Assembly (NCBI GenBank): GCA_016716225.1
Contig: JADJWT010000001.1
Span: 124,001-188,000 of the forward strand
DNA: 64,000 nt
From: Ignavibacteriota bacterium
GTDB lineage: Bacteria > Bacteroidota > Ignavibacteria > Ignavibacteriales > Melioribacteraceae
Reading direction: 5' to 3'
Notes under the pieces: generated by a model
Told to the model about the DNA's origin: nothing
Database searches by the model: none
What the model saw: the letters and a program-made list of their open reading frames with translations, nothing else
Position numbers and translations under genes: made by a program
Shown: one piece after another, positions 9,692 to 20,107 of the stretch
Layout of the letters: each line of letters starts with the position of its first letter
How positions within the stretch are numbered: position 1 is the stretch's first letter

Positions 9692-10801
9692 TTACAAATT
9701 ATTAAAAATATCAACTAATTTAATAATATGATTACTTGCAGTAAATTTTTCTGCTTGTTTTAAAGCACTAAGTTTCAAAGTTTGATAGATCTGTTCATTT
9801 TCTAAAAGAAAATTAATTTTTTCTGCAAAGAATTCATAATCATCCGAATCACCCAAGATTCCACTATTACCTACAACTTCAGGAATTGAAGAATTATTTG
9901 AAGCAATAACCGGTAATCCGCATTTCATTGCTTCTAATGGTGGTAAGCCAAATCCCTCATTATAAGTTGGGAAAAAAAATAAAGTTGCAATATTATAAAT
10001 ACTAACAAGATCGCTATCCTCAACTTCTTTTAGATGAATAAATCTTTTTGAGTTATTTTTCAATTTATCAGATACTTTATTAAAGCCAAATCCTTCCCTT
10101 CCAACAAAAACAAAATTTATATTAATTCCACGATTTAGTAAAATCTCAGCAACTTTTAAAATTCCAATTATATTTTTTCTTTCCTCTAAAACACCAACAA
10201 AAAGAATAAATTTTTCTGGTAAATTATATTTTTTTGAAATTGAATTTTTTTCTTCCAATGTTAAATTAATTGGTTTATACTTTTCATCTGTCCATAAATG
10301 TAAATATTGAATTTTTTCAGGATCAACCTTATAAAATTTGATTATATCTTTCATTGCAGATTTTGATACGGTTATTATTGCATCACTTTTTTTTACAGAA
10401 AGCGGGACTAGATAATCCATATATTTTCTATAATGAAAAGTATAATATTCTTTAGAAACTTTTGTTAAAGTATCATGAATTGCAATAACATTTTTCCATT
10501 TTTTTTTAATGATTGGAACAAAAATGTATGGTGTAAAAAAAATATCGATTCTATTTTGTAAAATTAGTTTTGGAAGTTTGAAATTAAGCCAAAAATGTTC
10601 ATATAACTGGCGTGGGCAATTACTTTTTTTTATTGCGATGTAAGTATAGAAATTATTTTTCTGAGGTAAATCTTCGTATTGAAAAATAAAGTAATTATTT
10701 TGGCTATCAAATAGTGGTAAATATTCAATCAGATTTGATAAATATCTTGCGGTTCCTCTAATTCTTGTACTTAATAATCTTGCATCTATTCCAATATTCA
10801 T
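9692..10801 (-). CDS. GT4-family glycosyltransferase
   Basis: A 369-residue GT-B glycosyltransferase. It has the N-terminal [13 protein letters not shown] loop, an AIHDTL segment in the first domain, [10 protein letters not shown] at the domain hinge, and the nucleotide-sugar site [20 protein letters not shown] near residue 280, followed by SSIPEVVG. This arrangement is typical of mannosyl- and rhamnosyl-type GT4 enzymes of O-antigen and capsule loci. Its ATG overlaps the upstream GT2 stop by four bases, so the two are translationally coupled. Donor and acceptor remain unknown. Confidence 0.88.
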   Translation of the reverse strand: MNIGIDARLLSTRIRGTARYLSNLIEYLPLFDSQNNYFIFQYEDLPQKNNFYTYIAIKKSNCPRQLYEHFWLNFKLPKLILQNRIDIFFTPYIFVPIIKKKWKNVIAIHDTLTKVSKEYYTFHYRKYMDYLVPLSVKKSDAIITVSKSAMKDIIKFYKVDPEKIQYLHLWTDEKYKPINLTLEEKNSISKKYNLPEKFILFVGVLEERKNIIGILKVAEILLNRGININFVFVGREGFGFNKVSDKLKNNSKRFIHLKEVEDSDLVSIYNIATLFFFPTYNEGFGLPPLEAMKCGLPVIASNNSSIPEVVGNSGILGDSDDYEFFAEKINFLLENEQIYQTLKLSALKQAEKFTASNHIIKLVDIFNNL

Positions 10802-11721
10802 TTACTGGCCAACAATTTGTCTTTATTTAATTTTCCAAAATTGCCTTCTATAAAATCCCTAAATGCAAGTTTTATTGAAGTTATATTTTCTGATTTACCA
10901 TTTAAAAACCAAATAATAGATTTATATATCATCGTTACAAAAATGTATAAAAAGGTTATTATAAAAAAAATATTGAAGTTTTTTTTTGCAAAATAAAGTC
11001 GATTTCTTGTTTCATAGTATAGTGGAATTTGCTTTAAATTAATAGAAGTAGAATTACCGACCTTATGATAAATTTTAGAATTGGGATTAATAATAATTTT
11101 AAAACCAGCTTTTATTGTGCGAAAACAAAAATCCGTATCCTCGACATACAAGAAAAATTTTTCATCAAGCATACCAATTTTTTCAAAAACTTCCTTTCTT
11201 ATTAATAAGCAACATCCGGAAGCAAAATTTACTTCTCTAATTTTTTTTTCTATTTGATTTTCGTTTTCATCAGAGTAGGCAAAACCTGATCCGCGAATTT
11301 TACTAATCTGCCCACCAACTGACCAAACAATATTTTTATTATTATAATAATTTATTTGTGGTGCTGAAACACCAGCATTTTTACATTTATTAAAAGTATC
11401 TAATAAAATTGTTAAAAAATCTGGTTCAACAATTGTGTCATTGTTTAATAATAAAATAAAATCAGCACCATTTTCTAAAGCATATTTAATTCCTAAATTA
11501 TTACCACCTGAAAAACCTAAATTAACTTTACTTACAATTATTTCTTTTACAAAATCACCAAATTCTTTCTTTATTATTTCAACATCATTTCCAAAAGAAT
11601 TATTATCAACAATAATAACTACAAAATTTTTATAATCAACTTTCTTAAGTGATTCTAAACATTCCGAAGTATCTTTTAGTCCATTCCAATTTATTATTAT
11701 AATACAGATTTTAGGATTCAT
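10798..11721 (-). CDS. GT2-family glycosyltransferase, membrane-anchored
   Basis: I place the start at the ATG at 11721, which forms an ATGA overlap with the methyltransferase stop, rather than at an upstream in-frame non-ATG codon; this gives 307 residues. The N-terminus (CIIIINWNGLKDTSECL) and VDNNS, LLLNNDTIV and DEKFFLYVEDTDFCFR place it among rhamnosyltransferase-like GT2 enzymes. A hydrophobic helix near residue 245 (IFFIITFLYIFVTMIYK) probably tethers it to the membrane. It belongs to the polysaccharide assembly operon. The specific linkage is unknown. Confidence 0.87.
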   Translation of the reverse strand: MNPKICIIIINWNGLKDTSECLESLKKVDYKNFVVIIVDNNSFGNDVEIIKKEFGDFVKEIIVSKVNLGFSGGNNLGIKYALENGADFILLLNNDTIVEPDFLTILLDTFNKCKNAGVSAPQINYYNNKNIVWSVGGQISKIRGSGFAYSDENENQIEKKIREVNFASGCCLLIRKEVFEKIGMLDEKFFLYVEDTDFCFRTIKAGFKIIINPNSKIYHKVGNSTSINLKQIPLYYETRNRLYFAKKNFNIFFIITFLYIFVTMIYKSIIWFLNGKSENITSIKLAFRDFIEGNFGKLNKDKLLASK

Positions 11722-12551
11722 CTTGTTTTTTTTGCGATAATTATATCTTGATAACTCATAAATTCTTTCCTTCCACACCAAGAACCATAAAAAATTTGTT
11801 TTTGAATATTTAATGAATTTTTGATATATAATCCCTTAATATATTCTTCATTAAAACCAATTGCATTTTCAGGCACTTTCTCATCTTTTGCAAAAGAAAA
11901 GTTATCTAATCGATAAATTAAATTTTGGGTTGATAGTCCATTTTTAATCATTTTATTCGATTCTTCATTCAATAAAAAAAAAGTTATTAAACATCTTCCA
12001 CCATCTTTTAAAACTCTTGATATCTCTTTTAAGTAGTTTTCAACATCTCTTGCATACATATGAGTAAATACTGAAGTTAGAAATATAAAATCAAAATAAT
12101 TGTCTTGATATTTAAATTTAAAGTTAAATGAATATTCCTTTCCATTTTCATTGTACATTTTATTATAGATATCTGCATGAGAAAAATGAAAATTTGCATA
12201 TTTTGTTGAAATATTGTTTTGACACCATTCAATTCCTTTTTTTACTATATCAAATCCATGATATTCACCTTTTTCATTTAAATAATTTGTTAAAGGCACT
12301 GACATTCTACCGATTCCGCAACCAACATCTAAAATTTTATCATTTGTCTTTAGTTCCCCTAACAGTTTAAAATAGTTGAAAAATTCATTCCCAATTTTTT
12401 CATAATCACCATCACCAATAAATATCATACTTCTTGGTGGAATCAAAGGATTCTTACCTTTTATGCTATCATAAAAATCCAATAGTTTAAAACCAATTTG
12501 TTTTATATTGTTATAAAAAGGCTTCAATAATTTTTTAAAATATTTTTTCAT
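11718..12551 (-). CDS. Class I SAM-dependent methyltransferase
   Basis: The ATG at 12551 (277 residues) is preceded by GGAAAG at a good distance, and a TTG at 12566 is the only earlier alternative. The SAM-binding motif I is ILDVGCGIGRMSVPL near residue 71, and post-motif DYFDFIFLTSVFTHM near residue 130 is typical of methyltransferase type 11/12 domains. Within a glycan locus such enzymes usually O-methylate a sugar or cap a growing chain, which can also limit its length. That role is inferred from neighbours only. It is coupled by a four-base overlap to the following glycosyltransferase. Confidence 0.85.
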   Translation of the reverse strand: MKKYFKKLLKPFYNNIKQIGFKLLDFYDSIKGKNPLIPPRSMIFIGDGDYEKIGNEFFNYFKLLGELKTNDKILDVGCGIGRMSVPLTNYLNEKGEYHGFDIVKKGIEWCQNNISTKYANFHFSHADIYNKMYNENGKEYSFNFKFKYQDNYFDFIFLTSVFTHMYARDVENYLKEISRVLKDGGRCLITFFLLNEESNKMIKNGLSTQNLIYRLDNFSFAKDEKVPENAIGFNEEYIKGLYIKNSLNIQKQIFYGSWCGRKEFMSYQDIIIAKKTR

Positions 12552-12603
12552 TTTTATACTTTCCAAATATTATTTATTCTCAATTTTTTATTATTAACTA
12601 ATA

Positions 12604-13458
12604 CTAAAATTTTCTGCCTTTTATACTATTGTAATAATCCCACATTCCAATCAAAATCATTTTTATTTTAAGAAATTTTTGCTTCTCAAATAGAATTATT
12701 TTAAGTAATGTTCTATAAAATGAGTCATATTCAATTTTCAGCAAATGAGGGAGTGAGTTTTTATACATTGATCTAAGATAAAGTAAATTTCTCGTTTTAT
12801 AATAAAGTCTAAATGGTTTATGATTAAGTGGATAAAATGTTTTGTTTAAAATTTTTTTTGAAGATAAGTCTGCTTCATTATGTTCCAAAATAATTCTATT
12901 CGCTCTAATTATTTTGTAACTATTTAATTGTAATCTAAAGCAAAACTCAATATCAACATAGTCAATAAAAAAATCACTCCTAAATTCTCCAACTTTTTTA
13001 AAAACTTCAAGTGAAAGTAAGTTCCCGGAAGTCATTGCAATCTTTACTTCATCATTTTCATTTTCGAACTTGAGATGGGTATTATACCTATTTGAATGTA
13101 ATGGAGAAACTATGCCAATATTTTCTTTTTTCTCATAGATATTTAATAAATTTTCCACCATGTTTTTAGGAGCTCTACTATCCTGATCCATTGTTAAGAG
13201 AAACGAAAATCCTTTTTCACTGGCTTTTCTTGCAGCTATATTTAATGCTGCCGCAATTCCTATATTATCATTATTAAAAATATATTTAACTTTTTCAATG
13301 GAATGTATTTTCGTTTTAGTTTCGAAACATTCTTCTTTTGAATTATCAATGATAAATAAATAATCAATTTGATTTATGTAAGTATTAATATTTTCAAAAA
13401 TATTATTTTCCGGTTTATAAATTACAACAACTCCAGCTACTTTTCTTTCATTTTTCAT
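12604..13458 (-). CDS. GT2 glycosyltransferase, rhamnosyltransferase-like
   Basis: A 284-residue GT2 enzyme starting VAGVVVIYKPENNIFENI, with LFIIDNS, NDNIGIAAALNIAA, LLTMDQDSRAP and DFFIDYVDIEFCFRLQ. This pattern is characteristic of the RfbF/RfbN-type rhamnosyltransferase subgroup, where NxGIAxALNxG and the DQDS metal site are conserved. It would add a deoxyhexose to the lipid-linked repeat unit in the cytoplasm. A dTDP-glucose dehydratase gene at the head of this locus fits a dTDP-deoxysugar donor, though no complete rhamnose pathway is seen here. Confidence 0.85.
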   Translation of the reverse strand: MKNERKVAGVVVIYKPENNIFENINTYINQIDYLFIIDNSKEECFETKTKIHSIEKVKYIFNNDNIGIAAALNIAARKASEKGFSFLLTMDQDSRAPKNMVENLLNIYEKKENIGIVSPLHSNRYNTHLKFENENDEVKIAMTSGNLLSLEVFKKVGEFRSDFFIDYVDIEFCFRLQLNSYKIIRANRIILEHNEADLSSKKILNKTFYPLNHKPFRLYYKTRNLLYLRSMYKNSLPHLLKIEYDSFYRTLLKIILFEKQKFLKIKMILIGMWDYYNSIKGRKF

Positions 13459-13554
13459 ATAAAATAAATTTATAAATATTTCTGGCTTATATGTTTAAAA
13501 ACTCTAAAAATGATGTGTGCTTTATTGTTACACTAATTCAAAAATTATACATTA

Positions 13555-15042
13555 TTAAATTTTCATCATTTTGGATATTAAAAATCTTTTTTCATCTAAT
13601 GAAAGTATTTTATTCCAATATAAAATTAGAAATCCAAATAGGATTATTGTTGTATAAATCATTTTCATTGAAATAGATTCAAATATAAAAGGAATCATTA
13701 AAAAAACAATTGCCACTATAAAAATCCAGACATTATATCTATATTGAAACTTTATGTAAGTTAAAAAAAATAAACTGCCGGTATCTAAAATAATTCTTAC
13801 CAGCCAAATTATAGCTGCACCCTTTAAACCCCAGTTTTGAATGAAAAAAAACATAAAAATTAGATACAAAGGTAATTCGATTAAACTTAGTAATGCAGGA
13901 ATGTGAGGTTCTCCCACGCCTTGAAAATAACTAAAAGGAATGTAGGAAATTGCGTTAAATAATATGCCAAATGCTAAAATTTGCAAAATTATGCTGCTTT
14001 CTTTAGCAAATTCTGAACCAATCCATAGTTCAATTCCTTCGTTTGCAAAAGTAATAACCAATAAAACAATTGGATAAATGAATAAAAAAATAAATTTAAC
14101 CCCAGAATAAAATAACTTTTTAGAATCTGTTTTATTATTAAAAAAACTAGCGGAAAAAACCGGAAACAAAACAGCAACCATTGCATCTGGGATAATTAAT
14201 AATTTTATTATCATTTCATACGGAGTAGCATAATAAGCTAATGCTTTTGCAGAGATTATAACACTTATTAAAACTCTATCAATATTGGAAATTATTGGTC
14301 CAATTATATTAGCAATTGTTATCCACGCGCTAAATTTATATATAGTTGAAACTAATTTTATTTCAAATTTTATCTGATTTTTAAGATCTTTGTGGACTTT
14401 AAAACATAATCTAAAATAAAGTATCCAAACAATAATTCTGATCAAAATTAAAAATAAAACAACCCAAAAAATATTTTTAGTAAAAACTAAACATAGCAGT
14501 GGAATTAAAAATGTAAAAATTCCAAGAAATACCCGAATTAAATTTATTTGGAAAAATTTTTGATAAGCTTCTAAAACTCCTCTTAATCCTGCAGTTGTAG
14601 CTACAAGCGGAATTGCTAAAATTAATAAGTAAAATGTACTTAAAAATTCCGAATGAAGTGTTGGAGTAATATTAAAAAGATCAACAATTTGGGGAACAAA
14701 CAAAATTAAAATAAGAACTAATATTAAACTAACTCCCAACATTAAAAATAATGAAGTCCAAAATAAACTTGGGATTTGATCAAGTTTATTTTCACCTAAC
14801 TTTTCAGAAATTATTTTAGTTAAACTTTTACCAATTCCAAAATCAAAAAAACTAAAATAACCTATTACAATCCAAGCTAAGTTAAGAATTCCAAACCTTT
14901 CAATTCCCAAACCATTTATTAACGCAGGAATTATAAATATTGCAAATACTGAAGGAATAATGAAACCCAATAAATTGTATATGGAATTTTTTGTTATTGA
15001 AGTACCATTATAATTCATTGACGGGTTTTTGAGATCTTTCAC
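13555..15042 (-). CDS. Polysaccharide flippase, Wzx-like (MATE/MOP superfamily)
   Basis: A 495-residue, extremely hydrophobic protein with about 12-14 predicted membrane helices along its whole length. It opens with SIYNLLGFIIPSVFAIFIIP and has FGILNLAWIVIGYFSFFDFGIGKSL, which is typical of oligosaccharide flippases of the Wzx/RfbX family. These move undecaprenyl-linked repeat units across the inner membrane. It is 10 bases downstream of the Wzy-like polymerase gene, completing a Wzx/Wzy-dependent system with the Wzz and export genes above it. The family call is strong; the cargo is unknown. Confidence 0.88.
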   Translation of the reverse strand: MKDLKNPSMNYNGTSITKNSIYNLLGFIIPSVFAIFIIPALINGLGIERFGILNLAWIVIGYFSFFDFGIGKSLTKIISEKLGENKLDQIPSLFWTSLFLMLGVSLILVLILILFVPQIVDLFNITPTLHSEFLSTFYLLILAIPLVATTAGLRGVLEAYQKFFQINLIRVFLGIFTFLIPLLCLVFTKNIFWVVLFLILIRIIVWILYFRLCFKVHKDLKNQIKFEIKLVSTIYKFSAWITIANIIGPIISNIDRVLISVIISAKALAYYATPYEMIIKLLIIPDAMVAVLFPVFSASFFNNKTDSKKLFYSGVKFIFLFIYPIVLLVITFANEGIELWIGSEFAKESSIILQILAFGILFNAISYIPFSYFQGVGEPHIPALLSLIELPLYLIFMFFFIQNWGLKGAAIIWLVRIILDTGSLFFLTYIKFQYRYNVWIFIVAIVFLMIPFIFESISMKMIYTTIILFGFLILYWNKILSLDEKRFLISKMMKI

Positions 15043-15052
15043 TTAAGTTCGC

Positions 15053-16381
15053 TTAATTAAATTTTATTGATTTTCTACTCAAAATTAATGCAAACTTTTC
15101 AATTATAGGAATTAAGATAAGAATAAATATAAGACTAATACCCCAAATATCAAGTCTAGTTATCATCATCAAAAAAGAAAAACCAATAATTAAACTTAAA
15201 TATGTTAAAAATGTTAAAACAATTAATCCATGATTTATATAAAATTTGAACCATAACCAAGTTATAACAAATCCCAAAATAAACGGTACCAAATAAACAC
15301 CAACTACTGTAAAATCTGCATGAAGTTCTCTTATAAAAGTACCTGTATTTGCTCCCATAGGAAAATTATAGCCTTTTTGCAAATCGGATGGTCTTTCAAT
15401 TATATTAAACTTTGATAATATATAATGAAAAAGCATAAAAGTATTTTCACCAAATTTAGTTTTTTCACCATCAGATTTCATATACTGATTTAATACTCCA
15501 ATATCACAACTAAGATAAAAATATATTGATGGAGTAATAATAAAATTACCTTCTAGGTCTTTTAATTCTTTACTTGTACCTTTATAATATTCAGAACTTA
15601 TTCTTGTTGCTCTTGCAAGTGAAGCGCTAATAATTACAATAAAAATCAATATGCTTATATAGATAACTGCATTTCTTTTAGAAAATTTAAATCTTTGTTC
15701 ACTATCAGTTTCAAGAAGATATTTGAAAAGAAAGAAAGTTATTAAAAATTCCATCAAAGCAAAAAGCATACTAACTCTACCAAAAGTTGCTAAACTTTTT
15801 ATAATAATTCCAATAAAAGGTAATAAAGTTAAAAATGAAAACTTGCCTTTATAGGCACTGTAAATTCCTGAAAAGAAGACTGCAACAAATCCGAAATTTG
15901 AAATATATGGTATAACACCATCACCACCACCTTTTAAGTTTAATTTGTACACAAGATTTGCATTAATTAATGCAGAAGTAACGTTACCAAAAATATCTAT
16001 TAAGACTAACCAATGCTGTACAGCTGCTAATATTCCTATAATACTTGAAATTAAAATTGAATATTTTAAGGACTTACCATCATCAGAAAAAATTTTAAAA
16101 TTCAGTTTGGTTGGCTTGATATTATAACTGTTGGTAGGAGATAAATTTCTCAAACTTATTAGAGTTAGAATTCCAAATAAAAATGACAAAAAAGATGAAA
16201 TTATAAAAAACCACGTTAATGGAATAATATCATAGTAAGGTAGTAATTTTAACTCATATAAAATTATTAAAAATCCCCAAATTACAGAATATAACGTTAA
16301 ATGATTTACCCAGTGACGAAATAAATATTTACCACAGATAATTCCAAACAGTGAAACCAAAAATGTTAGTAGAAGTGACAT
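15053..16381 (-). CDS. O-antigen/capsule repeat-unit polymerase, Wzy-like
   Basis: A 442-residue protein with roughly ten or more hydrophobic helices and one large extracytoplasmic loop (about residues 255-345) that carries NTFMLFHYILSKF and NFPMGANTGTFIRELHADF. The layout and the late-loop NTGTFIRELHADFTVVG pattern resemble the oligosaccharide repeat-unit polymerase family. Such enzymes join flipped repeat units en bloc in the periplasm. Polymerases are poorly conserved, so the call rests on topology and on its position between the Wzz-like and Wzx-like genes. Confidence 0.8.
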   Translation of the reverse strand: MSLLLTFLVSLFGIICGKYLFRHWVNHLTLYSVIWGFLIILYELKLLPYYDIIPLTWFFIISSFLSFLFGILTLISLRNLSPTNSYNIKPTKLNFKIFSDDGKSLKYSILISSIIGILAAVQHWLVLIDIFGNVTSALINANLVYKLNLKGGGDGVIPYISNFGFVAVFFSGIYSAYKGKFSFLTLLPFIGIIIKSLATFGRVSMLFALMEFLITFFLFKYLLETDSEQRFKFSKRNAVIYISILIFIVIISASLARATRISSEYYKGTSKELKDLEGNFIITPSIYFYLSCDIGVLNQYMKSDGEKTKFGENTFMLFHYILSKFNIIERPSDLQKGYNFPMGANTGTFIRELHADFTVVGVYLVPFILGFVITWLWFKFYINHGLIVLTFLTYLSLIIGFSFLMMITRLDIWGISLIFILILIPIIEKFALILSRKSIKFN

Positions 16382-16392
16382 TCTAATAATTA

Positions 16393-17607
16393 CTAAAATT
16401 TTAATCTATAAAGCTTAACAATTTTCTGTATAAAATTAGAAAAACTAATTTGAATTGTGTTTTCAAAATCTTTTCTGTTTATTGCTTTTTCACCCCAAAA
16501 GACAAATGGAATTAAAAAAAAGAATATAAGCAGAAAAATACCTATTACTATTGCGGCTCTTTTAGGACCATATTTAAGCTGAGGTGGAACAGCTCTATCA
16601 AGTAATATAATTGTTGGCATACTTTTTTGTTCTTCAACTTTAGCCTGCTCATACATAGGCATAACAATCTCAAGTATTGACTGTTGTATTTCAACTTCTC
16701 TATATGTACGCATATATTCAAGTGCAATATCTGGCATTTTTTTAAATGGATATAAAATATTGGAGGTTTCTCCAAGGTTTGATGAATTTTTCAATTCTCT
16801 AACTTTCTTTCTTAACATTTCTAATTCGGCAGATAAACCAAGAAACTGAGGAGAAGATTCACCAAATAATTCCTTAGCAAAATATGATTCCATTTCTTTT
16901 TTAAAAACTTGAGATTCAATTTCTGCGGCAGCTTTTACAGTTACTTCTAATTGCTCTGGAATAGCAACAATTCCGAATTTTTTTTGAAATTTATATAAAG
17001 AATCTTCCGCAACCTTTAAATCTTCAATATTCTTTAAATACCTTTTCTCTATAAAAATTCTACTATTTGTTGCACGTTCTGTGTTAATTTTAATATTAAT
17101 ACTATCAACAAGTTTAACTATATAATTCGCAATATCTGCACTAGTAATAGGATTTTCATTTAGAATACTAACTTCAATCATTTCAAACTCATTTGCGTCT
17201 GCATAAATATCATTACTAAACGCCTTAATTGCTTTGTCCATGTTTTCATCATCAATTTCGTAATATTCAATTAGGTTAAATTTTTGTATAATATTTGTCA
17301 AAGCTGATCTACTATTTAGTATTCCTAATATTACATCTTGAGATGCACCACTTAATCCAAATATCTTGGAACCAAGAGCTGCAAATGAAGATTTTCCACC
17401 AACTAGACTAGATAGACCACCCAGCCCTGATAAACTTGATTGGGAGTCCGGTGGAATCATTATAGTTGCAGTAGCTTTATAAGTTTTAGGGATTATTAAA
17501 ACTATTGTAACTGAAATCAAAGTTACAATTAGTAAATTGATAATTATAAACTTTTTCCATTTATACAATACACTTAAATAATCTGTAAAAGTCATTTCTT
17601 TATTCAT
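16393..17607 (-). CDS. Chain-length determinant protein, Wzz-like
   Basis: A protein of 404 residues from the ATG at 17607. One membrane helix lies near residues 17-38 (FIIINLLIVTLISVTIVLII) and another near residues 365-385. The intervening periplasmic domain is largely helical, with a coiled-coil stretch around residues 190-280. PPQLKYGPKRA just before the second helix is the proline-rich motif of Wzz/polysaccharide co-polymerases. There is no C-terminal tyrosine kinase. It sets polymer length together with the Wzy-like enzyme, and is 17 bases downstream of the export gene. Confidence 0.88.
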   Translation of the reverse strand: MNKEMTFTDYLSVLYKWKKFIIINLLIVTLISVTIVLIIPKTYKATATIMIPPDSQSSLSGLGGLSSLVGGKSSFAALGSKIFGLSGASQDVILGILNSRSALTNIIQKFNLIEYYEIDDENMDKAIKAFSNDIYADANEFEMIEVSILNENPITSADIANYIVKLVDSINIKINTERATNSRIFIEKRYLKNIEDLKVAEDSLYKFQKKFGIVAIPEQLEVTVKAAAEIESQVFKKEMESYFAKELFGESSPQFLGLSAELEMLRKKVRELKNSSNLGETSNILYPFKKMPDIALEYMRTYREVEIQQSILEIVMPMYEQAKVEEQKSMPTIILLDRAVPPQLKYGPKRAAIVIGIFLLIFFFLIPFVFWGEKAINRKDFENTIQISFSNFIQKIVKLYRLKF

Positions 17608-17624
17608 CAAATATTTCCGAAATT

Positions 17625-19082
17625 TTATTTGCTAAATGCTAAAAATATTGTTGCTACTCCGCCAAGTATTCCTGCAATTGCACTTATTCTTCCTACATAA
17701 TACCAGAAATTTTCAACTGGTCTGTTTTTCTTAATATATATAAAATCCCCAGCTTCAATTTTATCCTTTTCATTTTCCAAAACATTTATCCACTCTCTAG
17801 ATTTACCTTTGATTAAATATAATTCATCATCTCCCATTGCAATTTCAGAATAACCTCCGGCATTTTTGATATAATCAATTATGCTTTTACCTTCTTCAAA
17901 TTGACAATAACCGGAGTTTGCAACTCCTCCCCAAACATAAACTTCATTTCTAATTTCCGGAATAATTATTACATCATTTTCATGCATAATATATTTACTT
18001 TCAAAAGAATTTGGATCAGATAATTTAGTTAAATCAATTTTTGAATAACCTTCCAAATTTCTTAAAGCATTATCAATATTAAAAAATAAAGTGTCATCAT
18101 AGGTAATATCTGCCGTTCTATACATTTTAAGCAATTCATTTTGTTTAAATTTTAACAATTGATCTTCTTGCTCTAAGGTTAATTGAATTCCTTCGTCATT
18201 TTCTAAAAGTACTTTTTTCTTTAGTGCTGAAACGGTGTTATAATTTCTTAAAATTTCAGCAAATTTTAATGATGCTTTATCGGTTAATCCACCGGCTCTT
18301 TTTATTACTTCCGAAATTGTTGTATTATTTTTAGAAATAAATATTTTGCCGGGTCTTTTTACTTCGCCTAAAACTACAACATTGTAATTATCTTTTTGAT
18401 ATGCATCTCCCAAAATATTTATTCTATCGCCTCTTTGCAAAAGGGGATTATCACTAATTTTTATTTTCAATAGAGTTTCAACTTCTCCGTTGCTTGAAAG
18501 CCTTGAAATATGTGCGCTATCAACATTGGAAAATGCCGGATTTAATCCTTGAGCTATAAAAATTGCATCAGATAATTTTTCACCTTCAACAAATTCAAAA
18601 CGAATTTCTCTATTAACAGCTCCGGTTATAAAAACAAAATTCTTTTCTATATCAAATGGTGGGAAAATAATTACATCATCATTCATTAAATAAGGATTGT
18701 GAGAAAAATCTCCGGTTAATCTGAATTTCACTAAATCTAAATTTATTTGCTCACCATTAAATCGCTTTAAGATTATATTCCTTTTTGAAAAATTATCACT
18801 ATTTTTTCTAATTAAGGATAGTAATTTTTCATCTGGGGTTGAACCAAGAATTTCTGCTTTATATTGTAGTGATATTCTCGTAATCAATTGGTCCACTCTT
18901 TCAGTTCTTGAGGCAGAATAAGAACCACTTAATGGAAAATCACCACCGATAGTTACATTTATTAAGTATAATGCTTGCATTTGAGATGTAGAGTTATCAT
19001 TATTTTTTGTTTGAGCAAACGTATTACTAAAAAGTAGTACAAAAAATAAATTAAAAAATATTATTAAAAATTTTCTAAGCAT
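17625..19082 (-). CDS. Polysaccharide export protein with SLBB domains (Wza-like)
   Basis: A 485-residue secreted protein. A cleavable signal peptide is visible (hydrophobic residues 5-22, ending FAQ). Beta-rich repeats follow, of which VVVLGEVKRPGKIFIS near residue 240 and EVYVWGGVANSGYCQFEEG near residue 385 are SLBB-type domains. The C-terminal helix (ISAIAGILGGVATIFLAF) could cross the outer membrane as in Wza. No lipobox cysteine is evident, unlike classical Wza. It forms the periplasmic and outer-membrane conduit for the polymer, next to the Wzz-like partner. Confidence 0.85.
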   Translation of the reverse strand: MLRKFLIIFFNLFFVLLFSNTFAQTKNNDNSTSQMQALYLINVTIGGDFPLSGSYSASRTERVDQLITRISLQYKAEILGSTPDEKLLSLIRKNSDNFSKRNIILKRFNGEQINLDLVKFRLTGDFSHNPYLMNDDVIIFPPFDIEKNFVFITGAVNREIRFEFVEGEKLSDAIFIAQGLNPAFSNVDSAHISRLSSNGEVETLLKIKISDNPLLQRGDRINILGDAYQKDNYNVVVLGEVKRPGKIFISKNNTTISEVIKRAGGLTDKASLKFAEILRNYNTVSALKKKVLLENDEGIQLTLEQEDQLLKFKQNELLKMYRTADITYDDTLFFNIDNALRNLEGYSKIDLTKLSDPNSFESKYIMHENDVIIIPEIRNEVYVWGGVANSGYCQFEEGKSIIDYIKNAGGYSEIAMGDDELYLIKGKSREWINVLENEKDKIEAGDFIYIKKNRPVENFWYYVGRISAIAGILGGVATIFLAFSK

Positions 19083-19087
19083 AAATT

Positions 19088-20101
19088 TTATCTCTGTCCG
19101 TATTGTGTTTGATAATAACTTCTATAATTTCCTGAAATAATTTTTTCCCACCAATTTTTATTTTGCAGGTACCAATCTATTGTATTTTCTATCGCATTTT
19201 CAAAGTCAAATTTTGGTAACCATCCCAATTCATTTTGAATTTTCGATGAATCAATTGCATATCTTCTATCGTGTCCCAATCTATCTTTCACATATTCAAT
19301 TAAACTTTCATCTTTTCCCAATTTACTTAAAATCAATTTTACAATTTCAATATTTTTCATTTCACGACTTGCGCCAATATTATAGACTTCTCCAACTTGT
19401 CCATTTTCTAGTACAAGAGTAATAGCTTTATTGTGATCAATAACGTAAATCCAATCTCTTACATTTAATCCATCACCATAAACCGGAAGTTTTTTGTTAT
19501 TTAATGCATTTATAATCATCAAAGGGATTAATTTTTCCGGAAATTGAAACTGACCGTAATTATTTGAACATCTTGTGATAACAACAGGTAATCCGTAGGT
19601 ATGATAAAAAGAAAGTGCCATCATATCAGCGGAAGCTTTGCTTGCAGAATAAGGACTGTTTGGAGAAAGCGAAGTCTGCTCAGTAAATAAACCAAATTCA
19701 CCTAAACTACCATAGACTTCATCCGTAGATACTTGAAGAAATTTTTCAACATTATATCTTTTTGCTGCTTCTAGTAGTACATTTGTACCAATTACATTTG
19801 TTGTAAAAAATATTTCTGAGCCAAGAATGCTTCTATCGACATGAGATTCTGCAGCAAAATTTACAACATAATCAAACTTATATTTTTGAAATAAATAATC
19901 TATCAATTCTTTATTTGAAATATCACCTTTTACAAAAGCATAGTTTGAATTATTTTCCACTTGTTGCAAATTTTCAAGATTTCCGGCATAAGTTAGTTTA
20001 TCAATATTTACTATTGTTAAATCATCTCTTTCAGAAAGTAGCGAATTGATATAATTGCTTCCAATAAATCCGGCACCACCGGTAACTAATATCTTTTTCA
20101 T
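19088..20101 (-). CDS. rfbB: dTDP-glucose 4,6-dehydratase
   Basis: A 337-residue extended short-chain dehydrogenase. GGAGFIGSNYINSLL (residues 7-21) binds NAD. STDEVYGSLGE near residue 123 contains the Thr/Asp/Glu catalytic set. YSASKASADMM near residue 150 supplies the YxxxK pair. DEVYG and RCSNNYGQFQFPEKLIP are diagnostic of RfbB/RmlB, which converts dTDP-glucose to the 4-keto-6-deoxy intermediate for rhamnose and related sugars. The companion rmlA, rmlC and rmlD genes are not in the window, so the end product is open. It lies six bases from the neighbouring export gene. Confidence 0.93.
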   Translation of the reverse strand: MKKILVTGGAGFIGSNYINSLLSERDDLTIVNIDKLTYAGNLENLQQVENNSNYAFVKGDISNKELIDYLFQKYKFDYVVNFAAESHVDRSILGSEIFFTTNVIGTNVLLEAAKRYNVEKFLQVSTDEVYGSLGEFGLFTEQTSLSPNSPYSASKASADMMALSFYHTYGLPVVITRCSNNYGQFQFPEKLIPLMIINALNNKKLPVYGDGLNVRDWIYVIDHNKAITLVLENGQVGEVYNIGASREMKNIEIVKLILSKLGKDESLIEYVKDRLGHDRRYAIDSSKIQNELGWLPKFDFENAIENTIDWYLQNKNWWEKIISGNYRSYYQTQYGQR

Positions 20102-20107
20102 AATTTT